Positions 9,440-18,738 of a stretch of DNA of 64,000 nucleotides are shown piece by piece (the first letter of the stretch is position 1; each line of letters opens with the position of its first letter). The translations under genes were made by a program, and so were the position numbers. The notes under the pieces were generated by a model. It was not told where the DNA came from. It was given only the letters and a program-made list of their open reading frames with translations, and did not search any database. Source of the stretch: Syntrophales bacterium. GTDB lineage: Bacteria; Desulfobacterota; Syntrophia; Syntrophales; PHBD01. The stretch spans positions 434,001 to 498,000 of the forward strand of contig DAOSEM010000002.1 in assembly GCA_035363115.1 (NCBI GenBank). Direction: 5' to 3'.

Positions 9440-9476
9440 GGGGGTTGGCCAGACAGGTCAACCCCCTTTTTTTTTT
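9440..9476 (+). terminator. Intrinsic terminator after the tRNA pair
   Basis: The arm GGGGGTTGGCC pairs with GGTCAACCCCC around a short AGACA-type loop, followed by ten T. This is a textbook Rho-independent terminator, placed 12 bases after the encoded CCA of tRNA-Asp. Confidence 0.9.
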
Positions 9477-9489
9477 CGATGGTAGGAAC

Positions 9490-10371
9490 ATGAAATACGA
9501 GGGAATGATCATCAGGCCGCCCAGCGAGGCGGGTAGCCTTCTCCTTCAGGTAAGTGTGGGCTGCTCCCATAACAAATGCACCTTCTGCCCGACGTACAAG
9601 GGCGAGAAGTTCCGCATCAAATCGTTTGAGGAAATCCGGGAGGACATCCGGGAGGCGGCCCGTCTCTCCCAGAGGCGCCCCATTGGGAAGGTCTTTCTCG
9701 TGGGCGGCGATGCCCTGATTCTCCCGCAGCCCAGGCTGGTTGAAATCCTCACGGAACTCAGGGACAACATCCGGGGTATCCGGAGGGTCGGTCTGTACGC
9801 AAATGCCAAGAGCGTGCGGAAAAAAACCCCGGAACAGCTCAAGGAGCTCCATGACCTGGGGCTGGGGATCGCCTACCTGGGGGTGGAGTCCGGGAGCGCG
9901 TCGGTCCTGGAAAAAATCCGGAAGGGCGCCACACCGCAACAGTTGGTGGATGCGGGGCAAAAGCTGAAGGAAGCGGGCATCAGCCTGTCCGTGACCGTGC
10001 TGCTGGGTATCGGAGGCGAGGAGGGGAGCACGGAACATGCCCTTTCGACCGCGAACATCCTGACGGAGATGGATCCGGACTATACCGGTGCGTTGACCCT
10101 GATGCTCGTGCCCGGAACGCCGCTGCACGACGACTGGAAAGCAGGCCGGTTCATTCTGCCCGACCAGTACGGTTTTCTCGAGGAACTGGGGATCATGATC
10201 GGGAGATCCCGATTCACAAACTGTTTTTTCACGTCCAACCATGCCTCGAATTATCTTCCGATCCGGGCGCGGCTCCCGGAAGAGAAGGAGGCCACGGTCC
10301 AGCTCATCCGGGAAGTCGTTGAATCCCGCGACAGGAAGCTGCTGAGACCCGAATATCTGCGTGGGCTTTGA
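9490..10371 (+). CDS. Radical SAM protein with CX4CX2C cluster motif
   Basis: A 293-residue protein starting at ATG 9490 (GGTAGGAAC upstream), directly after the tRNA terminator. Near residue 24 is GCSHNKCTFC, giving cysteines spaced CX4CX2C instead of the usual CX3CX2C. A related short-form radical SAM group with the same GCSHNKCTFC string is, to my memory, common in anaerobes. A GGDALIL motif (about residue 77) matches the glycine-rich SAM-binding strand. Length and sequence fit a cytoplasmic, single-domain Elp3/HemN-fold enzyme with no extra FeS domain. The reaction is unknown. It is followed 29 bases later by the CorC-like gene. Confidence 0.75.
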   Translation: MKYEGMIIRPPSEAGSLLLQVSVGCSHNKCTFCPTYKGEKFRIKSFEEIREDIREAARLSQRRPIGKVFLVGGDALILPQPRLVEILTELRDNIRGIRRVGLYANAKSVRKKTPEQLKELHDLGLGIAYLGVESGSASVLEKIRKGATPQQLVDAGQKLKEAGISLSVTVLLGIGGEEGSTEHALSTANILTEMDPDYTGALTLMLVPGTPLHDDWKAGRFILPDQYGFLEELGIMIGRSRFTNCFFTSNHASNYLPIRARLPEEKEATVQLIREVVESRDRKLLRPEYLRGL

Positions 10372-10400
10372 ATCCGGCTGTGAGGAATAGGGGGCAAGGG

Positions 10401-11231
10401 ATGAAGAAAAAAGTATCCGCGTTTCTGAGGGATATGATCACTCCCAGCGATCCGGGTCGGCTGGAGAAGGAAATCCAGTCCATCGTCGACGACGGCGAGG
10501 AAAAGGGGCTTCTGGATTCGCAGTCGGGGGACATGATCCAGAACATTCTGGCATTCCGCGATACCGTCGTCCGGGAAGTCATGATCCCGAGGACAGAGAT
10601 GGTGGCGATCAGCTCCCGGTCGACCATCGAGGAGATCCTGGATCTGGTTCGCATCCACGGACATACCCGCATGCCCGTCTACCAGGGAAGCATCGACAAC
10701 ATCGTCGGCGTCATGAACGTAAAGGACCTGCTCAAGTTCTGGTCGAAGCCCGTCGACGAAAAGGACATCCTGCAGGCTCTCCGCAAGCCCTATTACATCC
10801 CGGAAACGAAAAACACCCATATCCTCCTCCATGAACTCAAGCAACGGAAGCACCACATGGCCATCGTCATCGACGAATACGGCGGCACGTCCGGACTGGT
10901 CACCTTCGAGGACCTGATCGAAGAGATCGTGGGGGAGATCCACGACGAGCACGACAGCCGGGAGGGACGCATTGTCCCCGTGGCGGACGGTTATTTTCTC
11001 CTGGACGGCCGCGTCGAGATCGAGGAGATCGAAGATCATTTCCAGGTGAAGCTGCCGCGGGGGAAGTTCGAGACGGTCAGCGGCCTGATCCTTCACCACA
11101 TCATGCGAATTCCGGAACCCGGAGAGACCATAACCATCGAGCCGTTTGAAATCCTGATCGACGCCGCGAATGAGCGAACAATACGCAAGGTCAGGATGAA
11201 GAAGCTTCCGGTCGACCATGGCACGGTCTGA
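10401..11231 (+). CDS. CorC/HlyC-family CBS-pair protein
   Basis: A 276-residue protein starting at ATG 10401 after a G-rich ribosome site. It has an N-terminal linker containing VREVMIPRTEM, the hallmark start of the CBS pair in this family, then two CBS domains (about 60-185) and a C-terminal transporter-associated domain (about 195-270). There is no membrane segment, so it is the soluble CorC/YbeX type linked in enterics to magnesium and cobalt efflux and to ribosome fitness. It overlaps lnt by 14 bases; corC-lnt adjacency is conserved widely in proteobacteria. The phoH-ybeY genes that usually accompany it are present nearby on the opposite strand. Confidence 0.88.
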   Translation: MKKKVSAFLRDMITPSDPGRLEKEIQSIVDDGEEKGLLDSQSGDMIQNILAFRDTVVREVMIPRTEMVAISSRSTIEEILDLVRIHGHTRMPVYQGSIDNIVGVMNVKDLLKFWSKPVDEKDILQALRKPYYIPETKNTHILLHELKQRKHHMAIVIDEYGGTSGLVTFEDLIEEIVGEIHDEHDSREGRIVPVADGYFLLDGRVEIEEIEDHFQVKLPRGKFETVSGLILHHIMRIPEPGETITIEPFEILIDAANERTIRKVRMKKLPVDHGTV

Positions 11232-12852
11232 CCGGCGTGAAACAGGTAATGGAATCAAAGGAAGCGGCGAAACCGGAAGTTCGCCGGCCGCCCCGGGATA
11301 TTACGGCTGGCTCTGGGCTCTGGCCAGCGGGGTGCTTCTCTTCCTGTCTTTCCCGCGCTACGGCTCCGCCGTTGTGGCCTGGTTCGCTCTCGTACCGCTC
11401 CTTCTTGCCGTCCGAAGCGCTTCGCCCCTGAAGGCGTTCGGGCTGGGATGGCTGGCCGGTTTCACCGGCTACGTCGGGATTCTCTACTGGATCGTCCACG
11501 TAGTCGTCCATTACGGCCGGCTTCCCGTTGCGGTCGGAATCCCCGTCATGCTTCTTCTGGCGGCTTACCTCGGGTTGTATGTCTCCATCTTTTCCGGACT
11601 CCTGGTTCGGCTCCGGAAGCGGGGCATTCCCGTTGTGATGGCCGCCCCCCTGTTGTGGACTTCCCTTGAATTCGTCAAGTCCCACCTGTTGAGCGGGTTC
11701 CCCTGGGCGAACCTCGGCGCCTCCCAGTATCCGAACCTGCCCTTCATCCAAATGGCCGAGTTCACCGGTACCTACGGGCTGACCTTCCTCGTCGTCATGG
11801 CCAATGCCGTCCTTTTCCGTATCCTCTTCGAGCGGACGGGGGACCGGCGGTGGATCCGGGAGGCCCTGGCCTGCATCCTTCTGCTTGCGGCTGGTCACGG
11901 TTACGGCTGGTGGCGGATCGGAGATATCGGAAAGAAGCTCGAAGGTGCCCCCTCTCTGGCCGTTCGCCTCATCCAGGGAAACATCGAACAGGACGTGAAA
12001 TGGGATCCCGCGTACCAGAAGGAGACGGTCGATATTTACACCTCCCTGTCCCGCCGGGCGGCACCGCCGCCGGAGAGCCTCATCGTCTGGCCGGAGACGG
12101 CGGCGCCCTTCTATTTCCAGGACCGGGACGACCTGCACCGGCAGGTGGTTCTGCTCCCCCGTGAAACCGCATCCTGGCTGATCCTGGGCAGTCCCCGCTA
12201 TGAACAGCGGGTGCGCGAGATCGCCTCCTTCAACAGCGCATTCCTCGTATCGCCGGAGGGAGTCCTGCAGGACCGGTACGACAAGGTCCACCTGGTGCCA
12301 TACGGGGAGTATGTTCCGTTCCGACGGATCATTCCCTTCCTCACTGCACTCACCGAGGGAATCGGCGATTTTGAGTCCGGCGCCGGATACCAGGTCCTGT
12401 CCATGGGTGTTCACCGGCCGGGGATCCTCATCTGCTACGAGGGGATCCTCGCGGAAGCAGGCCGGGCATACAAGCGCCAGGGAGCGGACCTGCTGGTGAA
12501 CATCACCAACGATGCCTGGTTCGGCCGGAGTTCCGCTCCCTACCAGCACCTCTCGATGACGGTCTTCCGGGCCGTGGAAACCAGGCTCTACCTCGTACGT
12601 GCGGCCAATACGGGAATATCGGCCGTCGTGGATCCGCTCGGCCGGATCACGGATCGGACGGGCATCTTCGAGCGGACCACCCTCGCCGGAAGCGTGAAAT
12701 TCATTGACGAGAAGACGGTTTATGGGGCATATGGGGACATCTTTGTTTACCTTTGCCTGGGCGGCACCCTCGTGGTGATCGGCTTTTCATCACCGGGTCG
12801 CATCGGCCGGCCCCGTTCCAGCCGGACAGATCCCCCGAGAGGACGACAATAA
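11218..12852 (+). CDS. lnt: Apolipoprotein N-acyltransferase
   Basis: A 544-residue inner-membrane enzyme that adds the third acyl chain to the N-terminal cysteine of lipoproteins. About six hydrophobic segments occupy the first 225 residues. The nitrilase-like catalytic domain follows with the full triad: Glu in WPETAAPF (about 293), Lys in YDKVHLVPYGEY (about 355) and Cys in ICYEG (about 406). One more hydrophobic segment is near the C-terminus. The length is slightly above the usual 510. The start at ATG 11218 lies inside the corC-like gene; no strong ribosome site is seen, so coupling is likely. Its presence fits the many lipoproteins in this window. Confidence 0.94.
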   Translation: MARSDRRETGNGIKGSGETGSSPAAPGYYGWLWALASGVLLFLSFPRYGSAVVAWFALVPLLLAVRSASPLKAFGLGWLAGFTGYVGILYWIVHVVVHYGRLPVAVGIPVMLLLAAYLGLYVSIFSGLLVRLRKRGIPVVMAAPLLWTSLEFVKSHLLSGFPWANLGASQYPNLPFIQMAEFTGTYGLTFLVVMANAVLFRILFERTGDRRWIREALACILLLAAGHGYGWWRIGDIGKKLEGAPSLAVRLIQGNIEQDVKWDPAYQKETVDIYTSLSRRAAPPPESLIVWPETAAPFYFQDRDDLHRQVVLLPRETASWLILGSPRYEQRVREIASFNSAFLVSPEGVLQDRYDKVHLVPYGEYVPFRRIIPFLTALTEGIGDFESGAGYQVLSMGVHRPGILICYEGILAEAGRAYKRQGADLLVNITNDAWFGRSSAPYQHLSMTVFRAVETRLYLVRAANTGISAVVDPLGRITDRTGIFERTTLAGSVKFIDEKTVYGAYGDIFVYLCLGGTLVVIGFSSPGRIGRPRSSRTDPPRGRQ

Positions 12853-12866
12853 AAGGAGAATGAACC

Positions 12867-13977
12867 ATGATCGAAGGATCTGAAGCACTGGCGCAGACTT
12901 TTGAGGATCTTCAGAAAAGGATTGAAAACCTCGGGGTGTGCCTTTGACGTTGCCGGCAAGGAAACCGAAAAAAACGCCCTGGAGACTCGGATCCTGAAAG
13001 ACGACTTCTGGAGCGATCCGGAAGCGGCCAGGGAAGTCCTGAAGCGGAAGAGCCGCCTGGAAGAGGTCATCAGCGGCTGGAAGGAAAGGGAACGGATTTA
13101 CCGCGATCTGGCCCAGCTTTACGAAATGGCCTCCGAGGAGGGGGACGAGGATACGCTCCGCGATATCTCCCGGGAACTCGGCGGTCTCGAAACGAGTGTC
13201 CGGGACGATGAATTCCGCCTCATGCTGGGTGCGGAAGAAGACCGGCTCAACGCCATCCTCAACATCAACGCCGGCGCCGGCGGCACCGAGGCCCAGGACT
13301 GGGCGGAGATGCTCTTCCGGATGTACGGTCGGTGGGCGGAGCGAAAAGGCTACCGGATGCAGGTGATCGATCTCCTGCCCGGTGAAGAGGCGGGCATCAA
13401 GAGCGCGTCCATGACGCTGGAAGGGCCCTACGCCTACGGCTATGCCAAGGCGGAAATCGGCATTCATCGCCTAGTCCGGATCTCTCCGTTCGATGCCGGC
13501 GCCCGGCGTCATACATCCTTTGCCTCCGTGTTCGTCTATCCCGAAGTGAGCGACGAGATCGTCATCGAGATCGACGAGAACGACCTGCGCGTCGATACCT
13601 ACCGATCCACCGGAGCCGGCGGACAGCACGTCAACAAAACGGACTCGGCCGTCCGGATCACCCATATTCCGACGGGCATCGTGGTCCAGTGCCAGAACGA
13701 GCGGTCCCAGCACAAAAACAAGTCCATGGCCATGAAGTACCTCAAATCCCGCCTGTACGAGCGCAAGTTGACGGAGCAGCGGGCCAAACAGGACGAAATG
13801 GAGAAGTCGAAGAAAGACATCGCCTGGGGGAGCCAGATCCGGTCCTATGTCCTCCATCCTTACAAGATGGTCAAGGACCACCGAACCAGTCTTGAGACAG
13901 GCAATGTCACCCGCATCCTCGACGGGGAGATTGACGATTTCATCGAGGCCTATCTTCTCGCGGCTTCCAAGAGATAA
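12867..13977 (+). CDS. prfB: Peptide chain release factor 2 with programmed +1 frameshift
   Basis: The gene starts at ATG 12867, after AAAAGGAGAA, and its first 26 codons end at an in-frame TGA (12945-12947) within CTT TGA C. Reading then shifts +1, skipping T12945, and continues from GAC 12946 to 13977, giving a protein of about 369 residues. A Shine-Dalgarno-like CGGGGTG lies just before the slip codon, as in other prfB genes. RF2 ends translation at UGA and UAA; the peptidyl-hydrolysis GGQ motif is present in STGAGGQHVNK. Low RF2 favours the frameshift, so the gene regulates itself. It should be annotated as one joined CDS. Confidence 0.95.
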
Positions 13978-13994
13978 AGGGAAGGAGTTGCAGC

Positions 13995-15863
13995 ATGTCG
14001 AAACGATCCGTTTGCCGGTTCATCTTCCTGGTGGTTTTTGTCTGCTGTTTCCCCGGAACGGGATGGAGTGCTGAGGGACAGCCGTCGGCGAATCCGGGGA
14101 TTGCCGCTGCCATGGATGTTAAGGACCCGTTTGCAGAAAAAGCGCGGACGGCGGGGAATCCGGGTTCTGTGGAAAAGAAAGCCGCACTTTCGGATCCCGT
14201 GCAGCCGGAAACAAAGAACGGGGAGGGACAGGATCAGGACCTGATGGAAGAAGCCCTGGCCCTCCTGGAAGAATCCCAGGCATCCTGGTCCAGGGGGGAT
14301 CTGGAAGGGGCCCTGGAGCTCCTCGATCAGGCCTACGCCCTGGTCCTGGAAACGGACGGGGACCCCGTTGTCGCCCGGCAGAAGGATGACCTGAGGCTGC
14401 TTGTGGCCCGTCGCATCCTGGCCATCTATACCTCCATGAGGACCGAGGCCAAAGGAAAGCGCGGAGAGATCCCCCTCCTGATAAATGCGGATGTGGAAAA
14501 GGAGATCCGATCCTTCCAGACGATCGAACGGAATTTCTTCATCGAGTCCTACCGGCGTTCCGGTATGTACCGCCCTGCCATGGTCCGGCAACTCAAAAAG
14601 GCCGGATTGCCGGAAGAGCTTTCCTGGCTGCCCCTTGTGGAAAGCGGATTCAAGATCCGCGCCCTCTCTAGGGCCCGAGCGCTGGGGCCATGGCAGTTCA
14701 TCCCTTCCACCGGTTACAAATACGGCCTGAACCGGACGGACTGGGTCGACGAGCGGATGGATGTGGAAAAGTCGACCCGGGCGGCCATCGACTACCTGAA
14801 GGCCCTCCACGAGATGTTCGGTGACTGGCTGACGGTGCTGGCGGCGTACAATTGCGGTGAGGGAAGGGTTCTCCGGGTCATCTCGCAGCAGAAGCTGAAC
14901 TATCTGGACCGATTCTGGGATCTTTACCACATGCTGCCCTATGAGACGGCGCGCTATGTGCCGCGATTCCTGGCGACGTTGCACATCATCAGGGATCCGA
15001 AGAAATACGGGATGGAGCTGCCCGAGACGCTGGACAAGGAGATCCCTTATGAAGCAGTGAAGGTCAGGAAGTCCATGAAGCTGGCGGAGATTGCAACCCG
15101 GATCGAGACCTCCGAAGAGACTCTGGTCTTTCTGAACCCGGAGCTACGCCACGGCATCACCCCCGACCAGGACTACGACCTGAGGGTGCCGATTGAAAAA
15201 GGGGAATTGCTGGTCAAGAAAATGGACGAGATTCCCAGGTGGGATCTGCCCGCGCCGGAACGTGATCCCCGCCGGTTTGTCCGGCACCGGGTGAAACGGG
15301 GGGAATCCCTGGCGTCCATCGCCAGGAAATACAGAACAACGACCCAGGCCATCCGTTCCTGCAATCCAGGCTTGTCCAGGAAAGGAGTCCGGGTCGGGCA
15401 GCCGCTTTCAATCCCGGTGGCGAGAAAAGCCGCTGTGTCACCGGTCAAAGAAGCCAGGAAAAAAGCATCATCCGGGGGGGGCGCCACCTATCGGGTGAAA
15501 AGGGGAGATTCCCTTTCGGAAGTGGCGGAGCGCTGTGACACAACCCCCGAAGAGATCCGGCGGCTCAACAGGATCAAGGGAAACAAGCTCATCGCCGGTC
15601 AGTTGTTGAAGGTCCCGCCCCGGGGGAACGATGAGGATACCTCCGGGGAAGCAGCGGAAAAGAAGGTTCAGAAGAGCGGGAAAAAAGCAAAATCCGGAGC
15701 ATCATCCACCGGAGAGGCAGGCAGGTCATACAAGGTCCGCAAGGGGGATAATCTCTTTCGGATCGCCGTCCGTAACGGAACGAGCGTTGACAGCCTGAGA
15801 AAAGCAAACAACCTGGGGGATGGAGATTCCATCCAGCCCGGGCAGATCATCCATATCCGGTAA
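13995..15863 (+). CDS. MltD-like membrane-bound lytic transglycosylase with three LysM domains
   Basis: A 622-residue exported protein starting at ATG 13995 (AAGGAG upstream, 17 bases after prfB). An N-terminal signal peptide of about 26 residues is followed by an unstructured and helical stretch. The SLT (family 1) catalytic domain begins with EELSWLPLVESGF, whose Glu in ES is the catalytic acid, and contains ALGPWQF and AAYNCGEGRV. Three LysM peptidoglycan-binding repeats start near residues 432, 496 and 577 (each of the type YRVKRGDSLSEVA). It cleaves glycan strands in the periplasm. There is no clear lipobox, unlike E. coli MltD. The linkers between repeats are Lys/Ser-rich. Confidence 0.9.
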   Translation: MSKRSVCRFIFLVVFVCCFPGTGWSAEGQPSANPGIAAAMDVKDPFAEKARTAGNPGSVEKKAALSDPVQPETKNGEGQDQDLMEEALALLEESQASWSRGDLEGALELLDQAYALVLETDGDPVVARQKDDLRLLVARRILAIYTSMRTEAKGKRGEIPLLINADVEKEIRSFQTIERNFFIESYRRSGMYRPAMVRQLKKAGLPEELSWLPLVESGFKIRALSRARALGPWQFIPSTGYKYGLNRTDWVDERMDVEKSTRAAIDYLKALHEMFGDWLTVLAAYNCGEGRVLRVISQQKLNYLDRFWDLYHMLPYETARYVPRFLATLHIIRDPKKYGMELPETLDKEIPYEAVKVRKSMKLAEIATRIETSEETLVFLNPELRHGITPDQDYDLRVPIEKGELLVKKMDEIPRWDLPAPERDPRRFVRHRVKRGESLASIARKYRTTTQAIRSCNPGLSRKGVRVGQPLSIPVARKAAVSPVKEARKKASSGGGATYRVKRGDSLSEVAERCDTTPEEIRRLNRIKGNKLIAGQLLKVPPRGNDEDTSGEAAEKKVQKSGKKAKSGASSTGEAGRSYKVRKGDNLFRIAVRNGTSVDSLRKANNLGDGDSIQPGQIIHIR

Positions 15864-15879
15864 TCTCCACCGACCCGCC

Positions 15880-15923
15880 GACATCCGGCGGAGCCGCCCG
15901 TCGTTGCGGCTCCGCCGGATGTC
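15880..15923. terminator. Perfect 18-bp inverted repeat between convergent genes
   Basis: GACATCCGGCGGAGCCGC pairs perfectly with its complement at 15906-15923 around an 8-base loop. It sits between the 3' ends of the transglycosylase and ybeY genes, only 3 bases from the ybeY stop. No T tract follows on either strand, so it is a transcript-end hairpin or Rho-assisted bidirectional terminator and not a canonical intrinsic one. Confidence 0.65.
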
Positions 15924-15926
15924 CGT

Positions 15927-16388
15927 TCAATCCCCACCGCCGATCCGGTATCCCTTGATAAGGCGGAAAATCTCCCGCTCCATCTCCCGCATGTGCTCCC
16001 CATCCTCTTCCCGGGGGGATTCATGATCATACCCGAGGAGATGCAGGAGCCCATGGATGATCAGGAAGTCCTGGTAGTCTTCCGGGGCCAGCCCTGATTC
16101 CAGGGCTTCCGCGCGGGACCTCTCCACGGAAATCACAATGTCGCCCAGGACCCGGGGATTCAGATCTCCGAAGGGGCCTTCGGTCATGGAGAAGGAGATG
16201 ACGTTGGTGGGATAATCCCGGTTCAGATAGGTCCGGTTGATCTCGCGAATCCCTTCGTCATCGAGGAAAAGCAGGCTTACCTCGGCGTCATCCCGGCCGA
16301 GCCTGTGGAGTGCCTTACGCAGCGCGCTCCGCACCCGACGCCGGTCGATCTTTTCCTTTTTCTGTCGGTTTTCGATCCAGATGTCCAT
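15927..16388 (-). CDS. ybeY: Endoribonuclease YbeY, 16S rRNA maturation
   Basis: A 153-residue single-domain metalloprotein. The zinc-binding motif HGLLHLLGYDHE (HGxLHLxGYDH) is complete, and the RVLGDIVISV strand is typical. YbeY acts in 16S rRNA 3'-end processing and 70S quality control in the cytoplasm. The start ATG 16388 lies inside the 3' end of the upstream pgpH gene, an overlap of 74 bases, so it is probably coupled to it. The order phoH-pgpH-ybeY is conserved in many bacteria. Confidence 0.95.
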   Translation of the reverse strand: MDIWIENRQKKEKIDRRRVRSALRKALHRLGRDDAEVSLLFLDDEGIREINRTYLNRDYPTNVISFSMTEGPFGDLNPRVLGDIVISVERSRAEALESGLAPEDYQDFLIIHGLLHLLGYDHESPREEDGEHMREMEREIFRLIKGYRIGGGD

Positions 16389-18738
16389 TCTGTCCGTTGG
16401 GAGTGGATGACTCCTTCCGTCCGTTTGTTTCCCGGGCGGGTGGAGCCGGGTAGTCGATGCGATGATGGAACATGCCCGTCAGGATTCGGGTGAAGCTCTC
16501 GGCGATCATGTTCAGATCCATCAGCGTCAGAGCGCAGGAATCGAGCTGGCCGTCGGCGACCACCCGTTCGATCCGTTCCTGGACGAAATTCCGGATCCTG
16601 GCCGGGGTTGGATTGGTCAGCGTCCTGGATGATGCCTCCATGACATCCCCCAGGAGAACGAGACCCGATTCGCGGCTTTGCGGTTTCGGACCGGGGTATC
16701 GGAAATCGCTTTCCGGAAGGGCTCGGATGGAAGGATCCTTGTCTTTGCGGGCCTTTTCGTAGAAGTAGGTGACCAGGCTCGTTCCGTGGTGCTCCCGGAT
16801 GATGTTGAGGACGTCCTGGTTCAGGCCGGCCTGAGCGGCCAGCTCACAGCCATCCTTGACATGGGCGGTGATGACCCGTGCACTCATCCGGGGAGACAGC
16901 TTTTCATGCCTGTTTTCCCCGTCCCGCTGATTCTCTATAAAATAGAGGGGTTTGGCCAGTTTCCCGATGTCGTGGTAATAGGCGCCCACTTTTGCCAGGA
17001 GGGAATTGGCACCGATGCTCTCCGCGGCGGCTTCGACCATGGAGCCGAGGACAACACTGTGATGGTAGGTGCCGGGTGCCTCGATGATCATCCGCTGGAA
17101 AATGGGCTGGTTGAGATTGGCCAGCTCCAGGAGCTTGATGTCGGTCGTGTAGGGAAATACGCTTTCGAACAGGGGGCTGATTCCGGCCACGAAAATGCCG
17201 GACAGGAGACCCCCGAGGAATCCCATGGCCAGCTTCGCCAGGATGGCCATATCGGACAGCGAACCTTCCAGGAGCCCCAGGCAGAGGATGATCGCCACGT
17301 TGACGATTCCGAGGAGGAAACCGGCCCGCAGGAAAGAAGACCGTTGGCGGCAGTGGGCGATGTAGTAGGAGCCCACGATGCTTCCCAGGAGGGCATAGAG
17401 CGTCATGGAGATGAGGCTGTCGAAAAGAAACGATGCCAGAACCGACGTGAATACGGCAAACAGGAGGGACAGCTTCCTCATGATGAGAAAGGCGACCATC
17501 ATCGGGCCGAATGCGAACGGGATTGCGTAATAGACCGCTTCGGTGGGAATGAAGGGAAAGGCGCGGTTTACCGCCCCCGCCACAAAAATCCCCGCCTTGA
17601 TCAGTAGAAAATGAAGGAGAATCGTCAGGGAAAGAAAGATTCGATCCGCGTTTTCCTGATTGGGTTTGCGAAGCCAGCGGCGGGCTACGGTATATAGGGT
17701 CAGCGCGAAGAACATCGTCAGGAGCAGCATGCCCGCATACATGGCAATCTTTTCCGTCACGCTGTCGCTTTCGATCTTGTAGAGGGCCGTGATTTTTTCC
17801 AGGTCGGACGTAGTAATTTTCTGCCCTTCCCGGGTGATCACCTCTCCTTTCTGGACCTGGTAGAGGACTGGCTTGACCGTGTCGATGGCGGTTTTGCGCT
17901 CTTTTTCCGTTGCCGGCTGGTTCAGGATCAGGTTCGGTTGAATGAGCCTGATGATCAGGCCGGTGGCGGCCCTCCGGACGTCCTCCCGTTCATCCCTCAG
18001 GACAAGGGAGGCTTTCCGGCGCACCAGATTCTCCGCGTCCCTCATGTGCCAGATCGGCGAGAGGTCCGACAACCGCTCCTCCTGCTGTGTCTTGAGATCC
18101 CTGACGATGATGCCGTTCCTGGTGTCCCGGGTGAGAAAGCTGACATTCGTAATCCACTCCGTCCGATAGACGGACGTGAGCAGCCGGACAATCTTGCCCG
18201 CCAGATCCGCCGAGAAGCGGTATTTCAAGAGGACCTGGAACTCCTGTTCCGGAATGGAAACCCCGAGGACCTGCTCCATATCCTTGCGTCCACGCGCGAT
18301 TTCTCCAAGGTCCTTGACCGTCAGGACACCCACCGACAGGGCTGTCCGGTCAATGCCCCGGATCGCTGCTTCCATGGCGGAAAAAGCACGCTCGATCTGC
18401 AGCCGCTGCCGATCGGGCATATCCATGTCCAGATCATAGATCGCTGGAAGGGAATTGACCGCCTCCATCCTCTTCAGTTCCGTTGCAGCCTTGTCCTCCA
18501 CGAAGAAATCACGGTCTGCCCGTATGTCTCTGGCGGCAATGGAGCCCAGTTTGTAGCTGGGCGGGATGAAATGAACCGTGGGAGTCAGGAGATAGGCAAC
18601 GATGAGCGACAGAAGGATCGCGGTAGCCCACATCTGGAACTGCCGGTTCCGGGCGAAGGGAGGGAGGAACTGCACCTCACGGACGGCCTTCCGAAGACTG
18701 GACGAAATGCTTTCAACGGTTCGGTCGATGGGATTCAT
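16315..18738 (-). CDS. PgpH/YqfF-type 7TM-HD cyclic dinucleotide phosphodiesterase
   Basis: An 807-residue membrane protein. Residues about 1-55 include the first transmembrane helix, residues 60-320 form the extracytoplasmic 7TMR-HDED domain, and seven transmembrane helices follow (about 325-510). The cytoplasmic HD domain comes next, with YHHSVVLGSM and AYYHDIGKLAKP supplying the HD metal ligands. Homologues hydrolyse c-di-AMP. Whether this organism makes c-di-AMP cannot be seen here. The C-terminal 50 residues are polar and low in complexity, and this stretch carries the ybeY start in another frame. Its ATG overlaps the phoH stop (ATGA). Confidence 0.9.
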   Translation of the reverse strand: MNPIDRTVESISSSLRKAVREVQFLPPFARNRQFQMWATAILLSLIVAYLLTPTVHFIPPSYKLGSIAARDIRADRDFFVEDKAATELKRMEAVNSLPAIYDLDMDMPDRQRLQIERAFSAMEAAIRGIDRTALSVGVLTVKDLGEIARGRKDMEQVLGVSIPEQEFQVLLKYRFSADLAGKIVRLLTSVYRTEWITNVSFLTRDTRNGIIVRDLKTQQEERLSDLSPIWHMRDAENLVRRKASLVLRDEREDVRRAATGLIIRLIQPNLILNQPATEKERKTAIDTVKPVLYQVQKGEVITREGQKITTSDLEKITALYKIESDSVTEKIAMYAGMLLLTMFFALTLYTVARRWLRKPNQENADRIFLSLTILLHFLLIKAGIFVAGAVNRAFPFIPTEAVYYAIPFAFGPMMVAFLIMRKLSLLFAVFTSVLASFLFDSLISMTLYALLGSIVGSYYIAHCRQRSSFLRAGFLLGIVNVAIILCLGLLEGSLSDMAILAKLAMGFLGGLLSGIFVAGISPLFESVFPYTTDIKLLELANLNQPIFQRMIIEAPGTYHHSVVLGSMVEAAAESIGANSLLAKVGAYYHDIGKLAKPLYFIENQRDGENRHEKLSPRMSARVITAHVKDGCELAAQAGLNQDVLNIIREHHGTSLVTYFYEKARKDKDPSIRALPESDFRYPGPKPQSRESGLVLLGDVMEASSRTLTNPTPARIRNFVQERIERVVADGQLDSCALTLMDLNMIAESFTRILTGMFHHRIDYPAPPARETNGRKESSTPNGQNGHLDRKPTEKGKDRPASGAERAA

